The notes: generated by a model not told the origin, from the sequence alone. Counted from the first letter of the stretch, positions 17,401 through 25,817 are shown. The stretch: 64,000 bases of DNA from JBIOHP01 sp044449065 (GCA_044449065.1 JBIOHP010000021.1:5937-69936), one strand, 5' to 3'. Translations and numbers: made by a program.

Positions 17401-19369
17401 CCAACTTAAAGTTTCCGCTGGTGTGGCACAATAAACATGCAACCGAGGTATGTGCCCCGGTCAACGGAAAATGCGTCGTGTTATGATCGAATGAAGCCGG
17501 AGTCCAAGCACTCGTTGAATGACAAATTGTGCAATCCTGAGATAAATTTAACGCAACGTGGTCGGGATTCGTTGTCCCTGTGAAATTTGAACTGTGGCAT
17601 TGGTAGCAATCAGTATATACTATATTATAATTTCCTCCTACGTGGCAGCTGAGGCACGCCACAGCCGGATGTGCGCCGGTTAGTGGAAAATGTGTCGTGT
17701 TATGATCGAAACTTGCCGGCGACCACGCTGTTGATGTGTGGCAGCTGGAGCAATTTAATGAAAAATTCCTTGCCACATGGTTTGGATTTGTCGCAGTGGT
17801 ATAACTTGCGTTATGGCACTGGTTACAATCGGCAGATAACAAAGAATAATTATTATTTACGTGACATGATTGACAGGTTATCAGCGCATGCTGACCGACT
17901 AGGGCAAATCCCGTGGTCGTGTGATTAAATGTTCCATCCGACCATGAATTGGTGTTATGGCAGGGGGAACAATCATGTGAAAAATTTCCTGCAACATGAT
18001 TCGGATCGGTAGCGTTTTGATATTGGCTGCTGTGGCATTGGTAACAATCGGTATAGGTTAACTGGTAGTTACCGTTCGCGTGGCATTGCTGGCACGTTAA
18101 CGTTGTATGTTTTCCGGTGAGCGGGAAATGCGTCGTATTATGATCAAACGTCGCCGGCGTCCACGCAAGGGTACTATGACAGGTTGTGCAATCGTGCGAG
18201 AAATTCCCAGCAACGTGATTCGGATTTGTCGTTCCGGTGAAATTTGCACTATGGCATTGATAGCAGTTGCTGTAAACAAGCTGGAAGTTGCCGTTTGTAT
18301 GACATGCTACGCATGCCACAGAAACATGCGCTCCGGTTAGTGAAAAATGAGTCGTGTTATGATCGAAATTTGCCGGCGACCATGCCGTGGTGGTGTGGCA
18401 GGTAGTACAATCGTGTGAAAAATTCCCCGCCACGTGGTTCGGGTTGGATGAGGTATTGAAATTTGTATTGTGGCATTGATAACAACTCGTATATGTGATC
18501 TGATAATTTCCGTTCACATGGCACGATTGACACGCTACCGTTATATGAGCCCCGGTGAGTAAAAAATGTGTCGTGCTATGATCAAACTGTGCCGGCTGCC
18601 AGGCAGTTGTTGTGTGACAATTTTGACACGAATGATCGAAACCCAGCGAAACGTGATTGGGGGATTGTGCCGATGTAAAGTTCTGTATATGGCATGAATA
18701 ACAATCCGTTTTAAGATGCGTGAAGACGTTATTCGTATGACACTGAGAACAGAGGACAGTCCGATGTGCCCCGCTGAGGGGAAATCTCGTTTGGTTGTGA
18801 TCGAATCCATTTGACCAGGTTGTAGCAGTTGAGCTGTGACATCGTGCGCAATCAACGTCGAACCCGGCAAGAATATGATTTGGATTGGCCGCAGTTTGAA
18901 ATTCATTCTGGTGGCACGATATGCAAGCGATTGGCGTTCCCGCATAATGATGGGTGGATTGTTGAGCGTGGCATGCCTCGCAATCAACCGTCGTATGGGC
19001 TCCGATTAATGGGAACCTGGTTTGTTGATGTTTCTGCCTCATGTTCGGAACAAGCCAGGTCGTTGTTGAATGGCACCGCTGACAATCATTGCCAAGTTCC
19101 GATTTATGGGCATCGAGGTGGCATGAGAGACAGGATGAATTCATTTTTGCGAAGACCAGTTTCTGATGGCAGGAAATACATGCCACGGTCTTATGATTTC
19201 CCGTTAGCCCGAATCCGGTGGAATTATGATCAAACGAAGAATCCTTTCGCATTTTCCATGAATCTGCAGTATGGCATTGTTCGCATCCAATTTTAATTTC
19301 TCCATGCGGTGATTGCTGCGCAGCACAATATGAAGCGAACAAAAACAATATGACGAGAATCCTTTTCAC
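14423..19369 (-). CDS. Giant multiheme c-type cytochrome, 67 CxxCH motifs
   Basis: About 1648 residues from GTG 19369, two bases after the stop of the 20-heme gene. A signal peptide (KRILVILFLFASYCAAQQ) follows directly. The frame also opens upstream, but that part overlaps the neighbouring gene and lacks a signal. I count 67 CxxCH heme-attachment motifs. The body is about 22 tandem units of 73 residues. Each carries three motifs (consensus CTTCH, CQTCH, CYQCH) plus three conserved extra histidines in FDH, TGAH/TGxH and PNH/PDH, enough to supply a distal ligand to each heme as in bis-His cytochrome c3 types. The last portion is irregular and ends CYSCHRNT. There is no lipobox and no C-terminal anchor. 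Likely a periplasmic or surface electron wire. Which acceptor it serves is unknown. Confidence 0.92.
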   Translation of the reverse strand: MKRILVILFLFASYCAAQQSPHGEIKIGCEQCHTADSWKMRKDSSFDHNSTGFGLTGNHKTVACISCHQKLVFAKMNSSCLSCHLDAHKSELGNDCQRCHSTTTWLVPNMRQKHQQTRFPLIGAHTTVDCEACHAQQSTHHYAGTPIACISCHQNEFQTAANPNHILAGFDVDCARCHSSTATTWSNGFDHNQTRFPLSGAHRTVLCSQCHTNNVFTHLKTDCYSCHIQNFTSAQSPNHVSLGFDHSCQNCHTTTAWQPAQFDHSTTHFLLTGAHITVACQSCHVNGNYQITYTSCYQCHNTNFNTSSNPNHVAGNFSHDCTTCHTTTAWSPANFDHNTTHFSLTGAHVSVACVACHTNGNFQLVYSNCYQCHSANFTGTTNPNHVAGNFSHDCTTCHSTLAWTPATFDHNTTHFPLTGKHTTLTCQQCHANGNYQLTYTDCYQCHSSQYQNATDPNHVAGNFSHDCSPCHNTNSWSDGTFNHTTTGFALVGQHALITCQSCHVNNNYSLLSADCNQCHNASYTTATNPNHVARNFSLNCSSCHTSTAWSPASFDHNTTHFPLTGAHPAVACLSCHVGGNYNIVYTDCYQCHSSNFTGTTNPDHVALNLSQDCTICHSTSAWTPASFDHNTTHFPLTGAHTSVACLLCHTSGNFKLVYTDCYQCHSANFTGILNPNHVTGNYSHNCTTCHTTTAWTPATFDHSTTHFPLTGAHPAVACLTCHIGGNYQLVFTDCYQCHSTNFAGATSPDHTGGLFSHDCTTCHNTTAWTPATFDHNTTHFQLTGKHLTITCQACHLNGNYQLTYTDCYQCHSAEYQRVTDPNHVAGNFSHNCLLCHTTNDWSNGTFNHTTTGFPLLGIHQTTACVACHVNNNYTLSTTDCYQCHNVNFTGTKNPDHVAGAYSHDCTTCHTLTGWTPATFDHNTTHFQLTGAHSSVVCLSCHTNNNYQLMYTNCYQCHSTNFTGALNPNHVTGNFSQDCTTCHTTTAWSPATFDHNTTHFPLTGYHLTMTCQTCHTNGNYQLVYTNCYQCHSANFTGALNPNHVAGNFSQDCTTCHNTTAWSPATFDHNTTHFPLTGFHLTMACQTCHTNGNFQLVYSACYQCHNTDFTGAINPNHVAGNYSQDCTICHNTTAWSPASFDHNTTHFPLTGAHVSVPCQTCHTNGNFQLVYTNCYQCHSANFTGALNPNHVTGNYSHDCSTCHNTTDWTQATFDHNTTHFPLTGVHTSTACLSCHVNSNYQLVYANCYQCHSGNFTSATNPDHVAGNFPQDCSQCHTTTAWTPATFDHNTTHFPLTGFHLTMACQTCHTNGNYQLVYANCYQCHSANFTGALNPNHVAGNFSQTCTMCHNTTAWNPATFDHNTTHFPLTGYHLTMACQTCHTNGNYQLVYTNCYQCHSADFTGALNPNHVTGNFSQDCTTCHTTTAWSPATFDHSTTHFPLTGAHPAVACISCHTNGNYQLVYTSCYQCHSADFTGALNPNHVAGNFSQTCTTCHNTTAWSPATFDHSTTHFQLTGAHSTGTCQSCHINGNYQLVYTDCYQCHSTDYAGAASPPHASGSFPHNCATCHTTTVWTTLSYNHDTQYFKINSGTHLGRWTLCADCHTVVSDYSQFTCIQCHAHNSQANVTSNHSGVNGFTYTPTSCYSCHRNT
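14665..19292 (-). repeat. Tandem 219-bp coding repeats in the 67-heme gene
   Basis: The cytochrome gene is an array of about 22 units of about 219 bp. The recurring GCATTGGTAGCAAT stretch (plus-strand reading, encoding CYQCH) falls at about 14749, 14968, 15187 and 15406, exactly 219 apart. Units are alike but not identical. A distinctive two-unit block (TGKH, SxxY, TDPNH, then FNHTTTGF) occurs twice, five units apart, which shows block duplications as well as single-unit ones. Such an array is prone to recombination and to collapse in short-read assemblies. Confidence 0.85.
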
Positions 19370-19371
19370 GA

Positions 19372-21009
19372 TCAGTTTATCGCGCTTTGATGACAGGATT
19401 CGCATTTTGCGGCTAACGGTTTGAACCGGATAAATTCTGCTCCACCACTGATCTCCCGGCGATGGCATGCCGAGCATACGAGTTTCGCATGACCGCCTGC
19501 CAGCGAGAAATTACTTTGGGTTTCATGATCGAAATTAAGTTTATGCCAGTCTTCTTCCCCGTGACAATTTTTACATTCGGTTTTTTCCGCTTTTGTAAAC
19601 TGACCATGATGAATATCCTGGTGGCATGATTCGCATCGTTTATCTGCAGAGGCGGTTTCGAGTTTTACATCCTGCGTCGTAAATTGTTTATGACAATCTA
19701 CGCAAGCGATCCGTGAGTGTTTACCGTTGAGCGGAAATTTAGTGACGGCGTGATCGTATGATATAGTTTTCCACTGATCGTTTGAATGACATGTCAGGCA
19801 TCCTGTATTCCCCATAGTCTTTTTAAATATTCCTTTGTGCGGATCGTTGTGGCATGTCGTGCATTGCAAATTATCAAAATAAAATACGAGTTTGTCGGTT
19901 CGGGTGTTTTTGTGACATGCCAAACACAAGGTAGCCGCATGAGCGCCTTTGAGGGGAAAATGGCTTTCATCGTGACGGGTAGGTTTAAAAGTCGACGGAG
20001 TAAACCCCTGTTCCGTATGGCAGAGGGTGCAATCGTTCGCGAATTTTGCCGCAAAAACTCCCTCGTGCTTATCGACATGACAATTGATACACTTCTGAAA
20101 TGCCATATGCAATTTTTCAACCGGTTTATCGTTCACTATTTTCGTATGGCATTGAGCGCATTTCACCGTCGCATGTTTTCCGATTAATTTGAACTCGGTG
20201 AGATTGTGATCGAAACCTTTTTTTACCGGTTCTTTCCAACCGTTAGGCGTATGGCACGATTGACACGTCTGGTTGGCAAATTTGGCACCATGAGGCGTTG
20301 CGTGGCAGGGGGTACAATCGGTAAAACTTTTTGTAGTAAAGTCGAATTTTTCCTGTTTCACTATCGTTGAGAAAGCAGTATGACATTTTTCGCATTTCGT
20401 TTCAAGATGTTTACCGATAAGGGGAAATTTCGTCTTTATATGATCAAATTTTGTCACATCCTTCCATGTGGAGGTAGTGTGGCAGAAGCTGCACGATTGG
20501 GTAAATCGGCCATTATGGACGTCTTGATGACACGATTTACACTCTTCGTTAAGACCTAAAAAAGTTTTGTGAGGATGCGCTTTAAGCATTACTACTACAG
20601 TGGAATCTTTAATACTCGCGGATGTATGACATCTTTCACATGTAACCTGCTTGTGCCCGCCTGTCAATACGAAGCCGGTTTGATTGTGATCGAATGTATT
20701 TTCCTGAAAGAGCGTGGTTTTGGCATCCCTGCCTAAATGTTCCTTATGGCACTTAACACAGGCCTCGCTTATCAATGTAGAATGGTAGCCGTGCTTGTTT
20801 TCTATCTGGCGGCTTATCTCTGTATGACAGCCGAGGCATTTGGTTCCGATAATTTCTTTGCCGATATCATGACATTTAGTACAGTTTTGTGTGCCTTCCA
20901 GGTTTTGATGGGCACGTGATAATTCTCCCGGAGAAAATTGGGCTACGGCTGCATTATAAGGCAACATTATACATCCTAGAATGATAATCGGACCAATCTT
21001 CCTGAACAT
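19372..21009 (-). CDS. Multiheme c-type cytochrome, 20 CxxCH motifs
   Basis: A 545-residue exported cytochrome with signal peptide MFRKIGPIIILGCIMLPYN up to about residue 23 and 20 CxxCH motifs by direct count. The N-terminal part (FSPGELSRAHQNLEG followed by CTKCH and CLGCH) resembles cytochrome c3/c7-type carriers. The rest uses irregular units with the same FDHxxTxFxLxGxH spacer as the 67-heme protein, so the two are paralogous, with this one less repetitive. It lies between the cytochrome b gene (10 bases upstream) and the 67-heme gene (2 bases downstream). The order suggests that it takes electrons from the membrane cytochrome and passes them to the larger wire. Probably periplasmic. Confidence 0.9.
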   Translation of the reverse strand: MFRKIGPIIILGCIMLPYNAAVAQFSPGELSRAHQNLEGTQNCTKCHDIGKEIIGTKCLGCHTEISRQIENKHGYHSTLISEACVKCHKEHLGRDAKTTLFQENTFDHNQTGFVLTGGHKQVTCERCHTSASIKDSTVVVMLKAHPHKTFLGLNEECKSCHQDVHNGRFTQSCSFCHTTSTWKDVTKFDHIKTKFPLIGKHLETKCEKCHTAFSTIVKQEKFDFTTKSFTDCTPCHATPHGAKFANQTCQSCHTPNGWKEPVKKGFDHNLTEFKLIGKHATVKCAQCHTKIVNDKPVEKLHMAFQKCINCHVDKHEGVFAAKFANDCTLCHTEQGFTPSTFKPTRHDESHFPLKGAHAATLCLACHKNTRTDKLVFYFDNLQCTTCHNDPHKGIFKKTMGNTGCLTCHSNDQWKTISYDHAVTKFPLNGKHSRIACVDCHKQFTTQDVKLETASADKRCESCHQDIHHGQFTKAEKTECKNCHGEEDWHKLNFDHETQSNFSLAGGHAKLVCSACHRREISGGAEFIRFKPLAAKCESCHQSAIN

Positions 21010-21019
21010 TATGTCGGGT

Positions 21020-21973
21020 TTAATAAATCCAATGATACCCCAGCAGCCACACTACTGCAACATGAAGTGCCAGGGTAATAAACATGATAATCGTGAATGG
21101 AAGATGAATCGCGTGCCAGTAATAGAACAAGCGTTCGACGCGGCTCAGAACAATACTTTTTTGCAGCAGCGATGCGCGGGCATTCGCATTATGCGTCATT
21201 CGTGCTACGACATGCGGATGAACATTTTTTTGTTTGAAAAACTTATGTATCTCACTCCGAATGTGCGTCTTGGCGCGCTGCAAATGTGCAAGAACAGAAA
21301 ATGTCTGCAGGAAACCCTTTGGCGGTTTAATTTGAGCAAAAGCATTGTCAATCAACTGTAAAAGGGCATTGCCAAATTCATCAGATTTTAATGAAACGCT
21401 TAATCGCTGTAACTCCAGGTCGATTTCATCAATTGTTAACGAGTTGCCGTTGATGTTTCTCGGAATCAGGACATAGAGGAATCGACCGATGACTCCGCTG
21501 GCAACTACTGTGGTCATCGTCCATAAACTGATAGCTGCTATGCCGCCCGCCTTGAAAGTACTGTGATAAATGATGAGGATGGGACCAAGGAGACAAAGAA
21601 AGATGTGAATTTCCAGCCATAGCCCTAACCGACCCAGTGTCCAGAGCGCGCGGATACGTTTGCGTGAAGAATAAATTGTGACCCCGATGATAACCATCGC
21701 TGCCCCGATGATCCCCAATCCGTGACTATAGGAACCGGAAGGTCTCATCGCGGAATAATCGGATCGAAATGGACGGAGAGCGACAGGGGTGAAGTAATAG
21801 TCGAGTCCTTTTAAGTTCATGGCTAATACTGCTGTGCCACCCACTAAAAGCAGGAACACAACAAAAACTTTATGTGAGAGATGATCACTTTTGATAGTCA
21901 TCTCCTTACGAATTGGAATTGCGAGAGATTTCTTCGTCAATATCGGTAATCGTAGTGGATGTATTTCGTCCAT
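21020..21973 (-). CDS. Membrane cytochrome b-type electron transfer protein
   Basis: A 317-residue membrane protein with about five hydrophobic segments (about 36-52, 84-101, 118-138, 147-170, 290-310). Histidines sit within or at the edge of them: His84, His123, His137, His287, His290 and His304. They are placed as in di-heme b-type quinol-oxidising or ferric-reductase-like subunits. A soluble helical stretch (about 180-280) lies before the last segment. As first gene of the cluster it is the likely entry point of electrons from menaquinol to the periplasmic cytochromes. The start at 21973 lacks a Shine-Dalgarno sequence; ATG 21901 is possible but would leave a weaker fit. No close family name is claimed. 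Confidence 0.72.
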   Translation of the reverse strand: MDEIHPLRLPILTKKSLAIPIRKEMTIKSDHLSHKVFVVFLLLVGGTAVLAMNLKGLDYYFTPVALRPFRSDYSAMRPSGSYSHGLGIIGAAMVIIGVTIYSSRKRIRALWTLGRLGLWLEIHIFLCLLGPILIIYHSTFKAGGIAAISLWTMTTVVASGVIGRFLYVLIPRNINGNSLTIDEIDLELQRLSVSLKSDEFGNALLQLIDNAFAQIKPPKGFLQTFSVLAHLQRAKTHIRSEIHKFFKQKNVHPHVVARMTHNANARASLLQKSIVLSRVERLFYYWHAIHLPFTIIMFITLALHVAVVWLLGYHWIY

Positions 21974-22525
21974 AATATACTAATTTTTATGATTAATAAG
22001 TTTCCTGATAATAATCACCCTGCTTATCCTATATTCTCAAATATAAGATATGCTCTTTTATTCTATGGATATTTTTAAACATTCGCCACTATCTCTGTGA
22101 TTTTTATCACTTTATCGATTTAGAGATGAAGCATTATCTGGATATTTATCGGTAAGATTTATTCGATATGTATTATTTCATTTATGAGACGAAATTATCT
22201 TGTACTGTTACAACATAAGTATCGTTAAAAAAAGTTCATTTTAGGAAGGTTCTGATTTGGATAAACTGAGCCAGAAAATTAAGTTGGTGTTTGGTAAGTT
22301 GTATTGGGAGCAATTTCCTCATCTTGGGATATATGCTCACGATTAGGGAATAGAACTCTGGAGTAGTGTTTAGTTCAATTTTGAACGATTTCTGTGCCCA
22401 GTGATAATGATTTTAGGGAAATCTATTTTCTTAACAAAGTGTCTTGTTTAAAAGCAGGAGTACGTTAGAATGTAATCAAACTTACTCCAGTTCTAAGCTT
22501 GTCACGATTTCTTATCCCTGCGTTT
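21974..22525. other. Regulatory gap upstream of the cytochrome cluster
   Basis: 552 bases without a supported gene, between the cytochrome b start and the end of the alpha-galactosidase gene. The left part should hold the promoter of the cytochrome operon: on the minus strand TATATTTG (22045-22038) resembles the Bacteroidota -7 box TAnnTTTG, though no clear -33 box goes with it. A CRP/FNR-like palindrome is at 22096-22111. A 29-codon frame with AGGAAGG upstream and a TTG start (22257-22346, plus strand) is too short to call. Confidence 0.4.
22096..22111. promoter_or_regulatory. CRP/FNR-type operator candidate
   Basis: The sequence TGTGATTTTTATCACT is a near-perfect dyad: TGTGA, six bases, TCAC(T), or equally GTGAT-N4-ATCAC. 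This is the shape bound by CRP/FNR-family regulators, including HcpR- and FNR-like factors that control anaerobic respiration. It lies about 125-140 bases upstream of the first gene of the cytochrome cluster and is the only such dyad I saw in the gap. The binding protein is not in the window. Confidence 0.45.
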
Positions 22526-24811
22526 CTATTTCATAGTTTTTATCATCACCACACCATGAGACGGCAAATGTAAATCTACTGTATTGCCGTTAACCGGAAT
22601 TTCTTTCTGCCGCCAAAGATCGCGGAGATGGGTGTTTTCGTGTATGCCGATCTTAGAAAAATCGATCGAATATTGTTCAGATTTAGTGCCCGTGTTGAAA
22701 ACCCCGAATGCTTTAGATCCATCCGCCAATTCTTTGACCCAGACCTGAATATATCCATCGTTAAGAGCTGGAGTTGCCTGCTTACCGAGGGGGTCCTGAT
22801 CGATAGCGAGTATTTCATCGTTTGTGAGCAAATTAAGAGTGAAGTCATCCAGGCGTGTTAGATCGCAGCCGATCAACAACGGAGCAGATAGCATGCACCA
22901 TAAACTGATATGTGTATATTGCTCATCGGGTGTCAATTGGGTGGGGTGTAGACTCGGTCCCCATCCGACCCAACCAACAACGAGCATATCAGGGTCGTTC
23001 CAATGTCCGGGTTGTGCATATTTTGCATTCTCAATCTGGTTAAATCCTATATCACTCATGCTTTCCCATGTATCGGTGATATCGCCGGTTGTACGCCACA
23101 GATTGCCGCCAACATCAGCGCCCCATTCCCATACTTTACCCATACCGTATTGGCAGAGACTGAAGACGATATCGCGATCTACCTTATCCAATGCATTTCT
23201 CATGACGATGTAGGGCGCTTTATATTCCGGCAGCGTGGTATCCTTTGCGATCTTATCGTAAGAGCACCAATCATATTTCAAATAATCGATTCCCCATGAC
23301 GCATAAGATGTGGCATCGTTCAGCTCATGCTGGTAGCTTGCTGTGTAACCACCGCAGGTAAGAGGACCTGGTGAGCTATAAATTCCAAACTTGAGTCCGA
23401 GGGAGTGAATGCTGTCACCGAGCGCTTTCATATCCGGGAATTTTTCATTCGTAATAATGTTTCCGAGCGAATCACGTTGAGGGTGCGGTGAGTTCCCAAC
23501 AATCTCCCAGCCGTCGTCAATATTTATATATGTCCACCCGTGATTCATTAATCCTTTTTCTTTAAATACCCGTGCGCTGGCAATTACTTTTTCCTGATCG
23601 ACGCTTAAACCCCATGCATTCCAGCTATTCCATCCCATAGGTGGTGTAAGCGCCACCTGATCGCCGATGATGAATCTAACATTTGTATGATCTTCACCGT
23701 CCGAATTCTTTGCAGTAAGTTGAATGTTGAACTTACCCTTATCTTTAACTCTTCCGGTGATAATACCCGTCATTTGGTTTAACATCAATCCCTCAGGAAG
23801 ATCCTTCGATTCAAATGTCATGGGTCGCTTCCCGGTCGCGGCTATAGTATAACGGAATGGTTTGTTTACTCGTTCTCCATACACGTTTGCCCCATGGATT
23901 TTTGGAGCTTCGCCGGGCTTGGGAGTTAACACGTAGGGTGTTTCTTCCCGGAACGTCATTGTATCCTGAACATCTGAGAATGTGAATATATAGGTAACTA
24001 TGCTTGCCTGATCCTGACCTTTCATGGAAAAAGTAATTTCTTTTGAAACTTGTGGTTTGAGTTCATTATCGTTTTGATAACGGGCAGCTTCTTCATTCGT
24101 TAATTTATTGACGGCAATTATGCTTAACTTTCCCCGAATATCATGATTGGATGATGTATTTTTCATTGTAAATGTTTTACTCGTTGATCCGTCGCTAAAC
24201 TCAAAAGGACGAAAACTGTTATCAAACGACAGATAATCGGTGAAATTCACCATGCGGATGTTGGGGTTTCCATTCCATATGCCGCCCTGACCACCGGCGT
24301 CAAAAACACGGACCGCGATGACGTTATCCTTATCCCAGAGAATTCGCGCATCATCCGCCGCAAGGATGTACGGTCGTTCAGTATTCCACAGTCCCACATC
24401 GGCTTTTGTATAAGAGGAATCGATTGGTGTATCTTCGGGTACGACTTTCGCATTGACGCCGAAGATTTTCCCATTGAGAAATGATTGATCAAAGTTGTTT
24501 ATTTTTCCCAGGAAGATTCGCAATCCGTCTTTGATGTATGCATTATTTTTCAAGCTTGACGGAAGATAAAACTTGATTCTATACCATGCATATCCATCCA
24601 GATTTGGATAACCTTGAATTTCCCAAATCGTGTCGACACGAATCGGCACCCACCTTGAGTCGTCGAACCCTGGATTTGCATACACGAGACTATCGCCCGG
24701 CGTAAATTTCCAGCCCTTATCAAGACGAATGATATCGGATTGTCCACTGATTAGAACGGATACAGTTGAAAATGTGAAGATAGAAAGTAGAATAGAGTTC
24801 TTAAGAAGCAT
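22526..24811 (-). CDS. GH27 alpha-galactosidase with sugar-binding and Ig-like domains
   Basis: A 761-residue secreted glycosidase that would release terminal alpha-galactose. Signal peptide residues 1-23. Next is a beta-galactosidase-like jelly-roll domain (about 28-190, WVPIRVD and GYAWYRIKF), then an Ig-like putative domain near 310-380 (PEGLMLNQMTGIITGRVKD). The GH27 barrel starts at TPPMGWNSWNAWG (about 390). The nucleophile is Asp514 in YLKYDWC and the acid/base is Asp577 in WRTTGDI. GHWNDPDM is also conserved. A C-terminal beta domain closes the protein. It is alone on its strand, with no SusCD-type transporter beside it. Confidence 0.9.
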   Translation of the reverse strand: MLLKNSILLSIFTFSTVSVLISGQSDIIRLDKGWKFTPGDSLVYANPGFDDSRWVPIRVDTIWEIQGYPNLDGYAWYRIKFYLPSSLKNNAYIKDGLRIFLGKINNFDQSFLNGKIFGVNAKVVPEDTPIDSSYTKADVGLWNTERPYILAADDARILWDKDNVIAVRVFDAGGQGGIWNGNPNIRMVNFTDYLSFDNSFRPFEFSDGSTSKTFTMKNTSSNHDIRGKLSIIAVNKLTNEEAARYQNDNELKPQVSKEITFSMKGQDQASIVTYIFTFSDVQDTMTFREETPYVLTPKPGEAPKIHGANVYGERVNKPFRYTIAATGKRPMTFESKDLPEGLMLNQMTGIITGRVKDKGKFNIQLTAKNSDGEDHTNVRFIIGDQVALTPPMGWNSWNAWGLSVDQEKVIASARVFKEKGLMNHGWTYINIDDGWEIVGNSPHPQRDSLGNIITNEKFPDMKALGDSIHSLGLKFGIYSSPGPLTCGGYTASYQHELNDATSYASWGIDYLKYDWCSYDKIAKDTTLPEYKAPYIVMRNALDKVDRDIVFSLCQYGMGKVWEWGADVGGNLWRTTGDITDTWESMSDIGFNQIENAKYAQPGHWNDPDMLVVGWVGWGPSLHPTQLTPDEQYTHISLWCMLSAPLLIGCDLTRLDDFTLNLLTNDEILAIDQDPLGKQATPALNDGYIQVWVKELADGSKAFGVFNTGTKSEQYSIDFSKIGIHENTHLRDLWRQKEIPVNGNTVDLHLPSHGVVMIKTMK

Positions 24812-25249
24812 TGGTTTTATATCCTTTTCAAATATGAAATAGTATTACAGCTAACAATCCCTATTATAAATTATGGATTAAGATAAGCATAATAATCTGG
24901 AAAATAAATTGCGCTCAGAGCTATCTATATTGTGAAATGTGAGTGTTTGCTTGAACCTTCAAAATGGGTGAAAATGGGATATTTAGAATCATTTATGTGA
25001 ATTTGAAATTTCATAGTCATAGATTAAATTATTTTTATCATATTATTTTTTTCGCAACCCATCTTGCATATTCACGTAACAATGCATATATTTTATTCCG
25101 AATAAAAAGGCTAAAATAGCTTATTTATTAAGATTTGTGGAACTTTGACGCGATTTCAATCGTTCAGTATCACAAATGGTCACTTATTAAAATTTTAATT
25201 ACCAGTCTATATAAGATAGCTTTAAACTCGATTTGATGTAAAATTCTCA
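24812..25249. other. AT-rich divergent intergenic region
   Basis: 438 bases between the divergent alpha-galactosidase and the small exported-protein gene at 25250. The DNA is strongly AT-rich and must hold promoters for both directions. I found no box pair good enough to call, no repeat and no RNA gene. Confidence 0.45.
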
Positions 25250-25657
25250 ATGAACCGGTTTGTAACCAATAGATCGTTACTATATTTAGTCTTTGCATGG
25301 GTATTCATCTTTAGCCATATTATGGATGCGGTGAATATCACGGATCTCTTTTCCGGGATAACGACGATTCATTTTGAAGAGGGCGATGGCATACAATGCG
25401 CCGATCAGATGTATGCTGAGAATTATATCCAGATTAACTCGGCGGGTGATAGTGAATCACAAAAAAATTACACATCCCCGCAAAAACAGGGTGTGATAAA
25501 GTTTATCATCCTCGATCAGGATAGTCCGTCTCTCGCTGCAACTTCCTTTACTTCCTCCAATTCATCTGTACTTACTCCGCGCCAGGATCAACTTTTTGTT
25601 CCGCGGATATTTTCCACAGAATCGCTTTACCTTCATAATCGTACGCTCCTTCTTTAA
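25250..25657 (+). CDS. Small exported hypothetical protein upstream of RND operon
   Basis: A 135-residue frame with a hydrophobic N-terminal segment (SLLYLVFAWVFIFSHIMDAV, about 9-28) that looks like a signal peptide or anchor. The rest is polar and Ser/Thr/Gln-rich, with one cysteine (GIQCADQMY). I recognise no domain. It points in the same direction as the efflux operon and lies about 550 bases ahead of the adaptor gene. A hairpin at 25752-25770 stands between it and the next frame. It could be a metal-responsive small periplasmic protein, but this rests on position only. A chance open frame is not excluded. Confidence 0.45.
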   Translation: MNRFVTNRSLLYLVFAWVFIFSHIMDAVNITDLFSGITTIHFEEGDGIQCADQMYAENYIQINSAGDSESQKNYTSPQKQGVIKFIILDQDSPSLAATSFTSSNSSVLTPRQDQLFVPRIFSTESLYLHNRTLLL

Positions 25658-25751
25658 GCTGCGTCCTTTTTTCCTTCTCATAAATACGATGCATCGGTTA
25701 CGTTCTTGGTAATCGGTGTTACGTCGTTATTTTATAACTAACTTTATCAAC

Positions 25752-25770
25752 GCCTTCAAGTATTGAAGGC
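25752..25770 (+). repeat. Perfect 8-bp hairpin, possible weak terminator
   Basis: GCCTTCAA and TTGAAGGC pair around a GTA loop, about 95 bases after the stop of the small gene at 25657 and 48 bases before the next frame. It is followed by ATGATATTGTTTT, which is T-rich but interrupted. It could be an attenuator or terminator ahead of the efflux operon. Confidence 0.4.
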
Positions 25771-25817
25771 ATGATATTGTTTTAATTCTATTTCAGTGGA
25801 CGATAGAAAGGTAGAAT

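Noticed and set aside
14423..19369. Regular 219-bp periodicity that at first resembles a repeat array such as CRISPR
   Set aside because: The period is a multiple of three, the frame is open throughout and the repeats encode CxxCH units. There are no short identical repeats with unique spacers.
14672..20187. Many open frames on the plus strand opposite the two cytochrome genes
   Set aside because: They are antisense shadows produced by the repeated codons of the cytochromes. They have no family motifs or signals, and the minus strand carries 67 and 20 heme motifs.
22257..22346. 29-codon frame with AGGAAGG and a TTG start
   Set aside because: The Shine-Dalgarno match is good, but the peptide is too short to judge and no family is recognised. 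It is kept only as a note within the gap.
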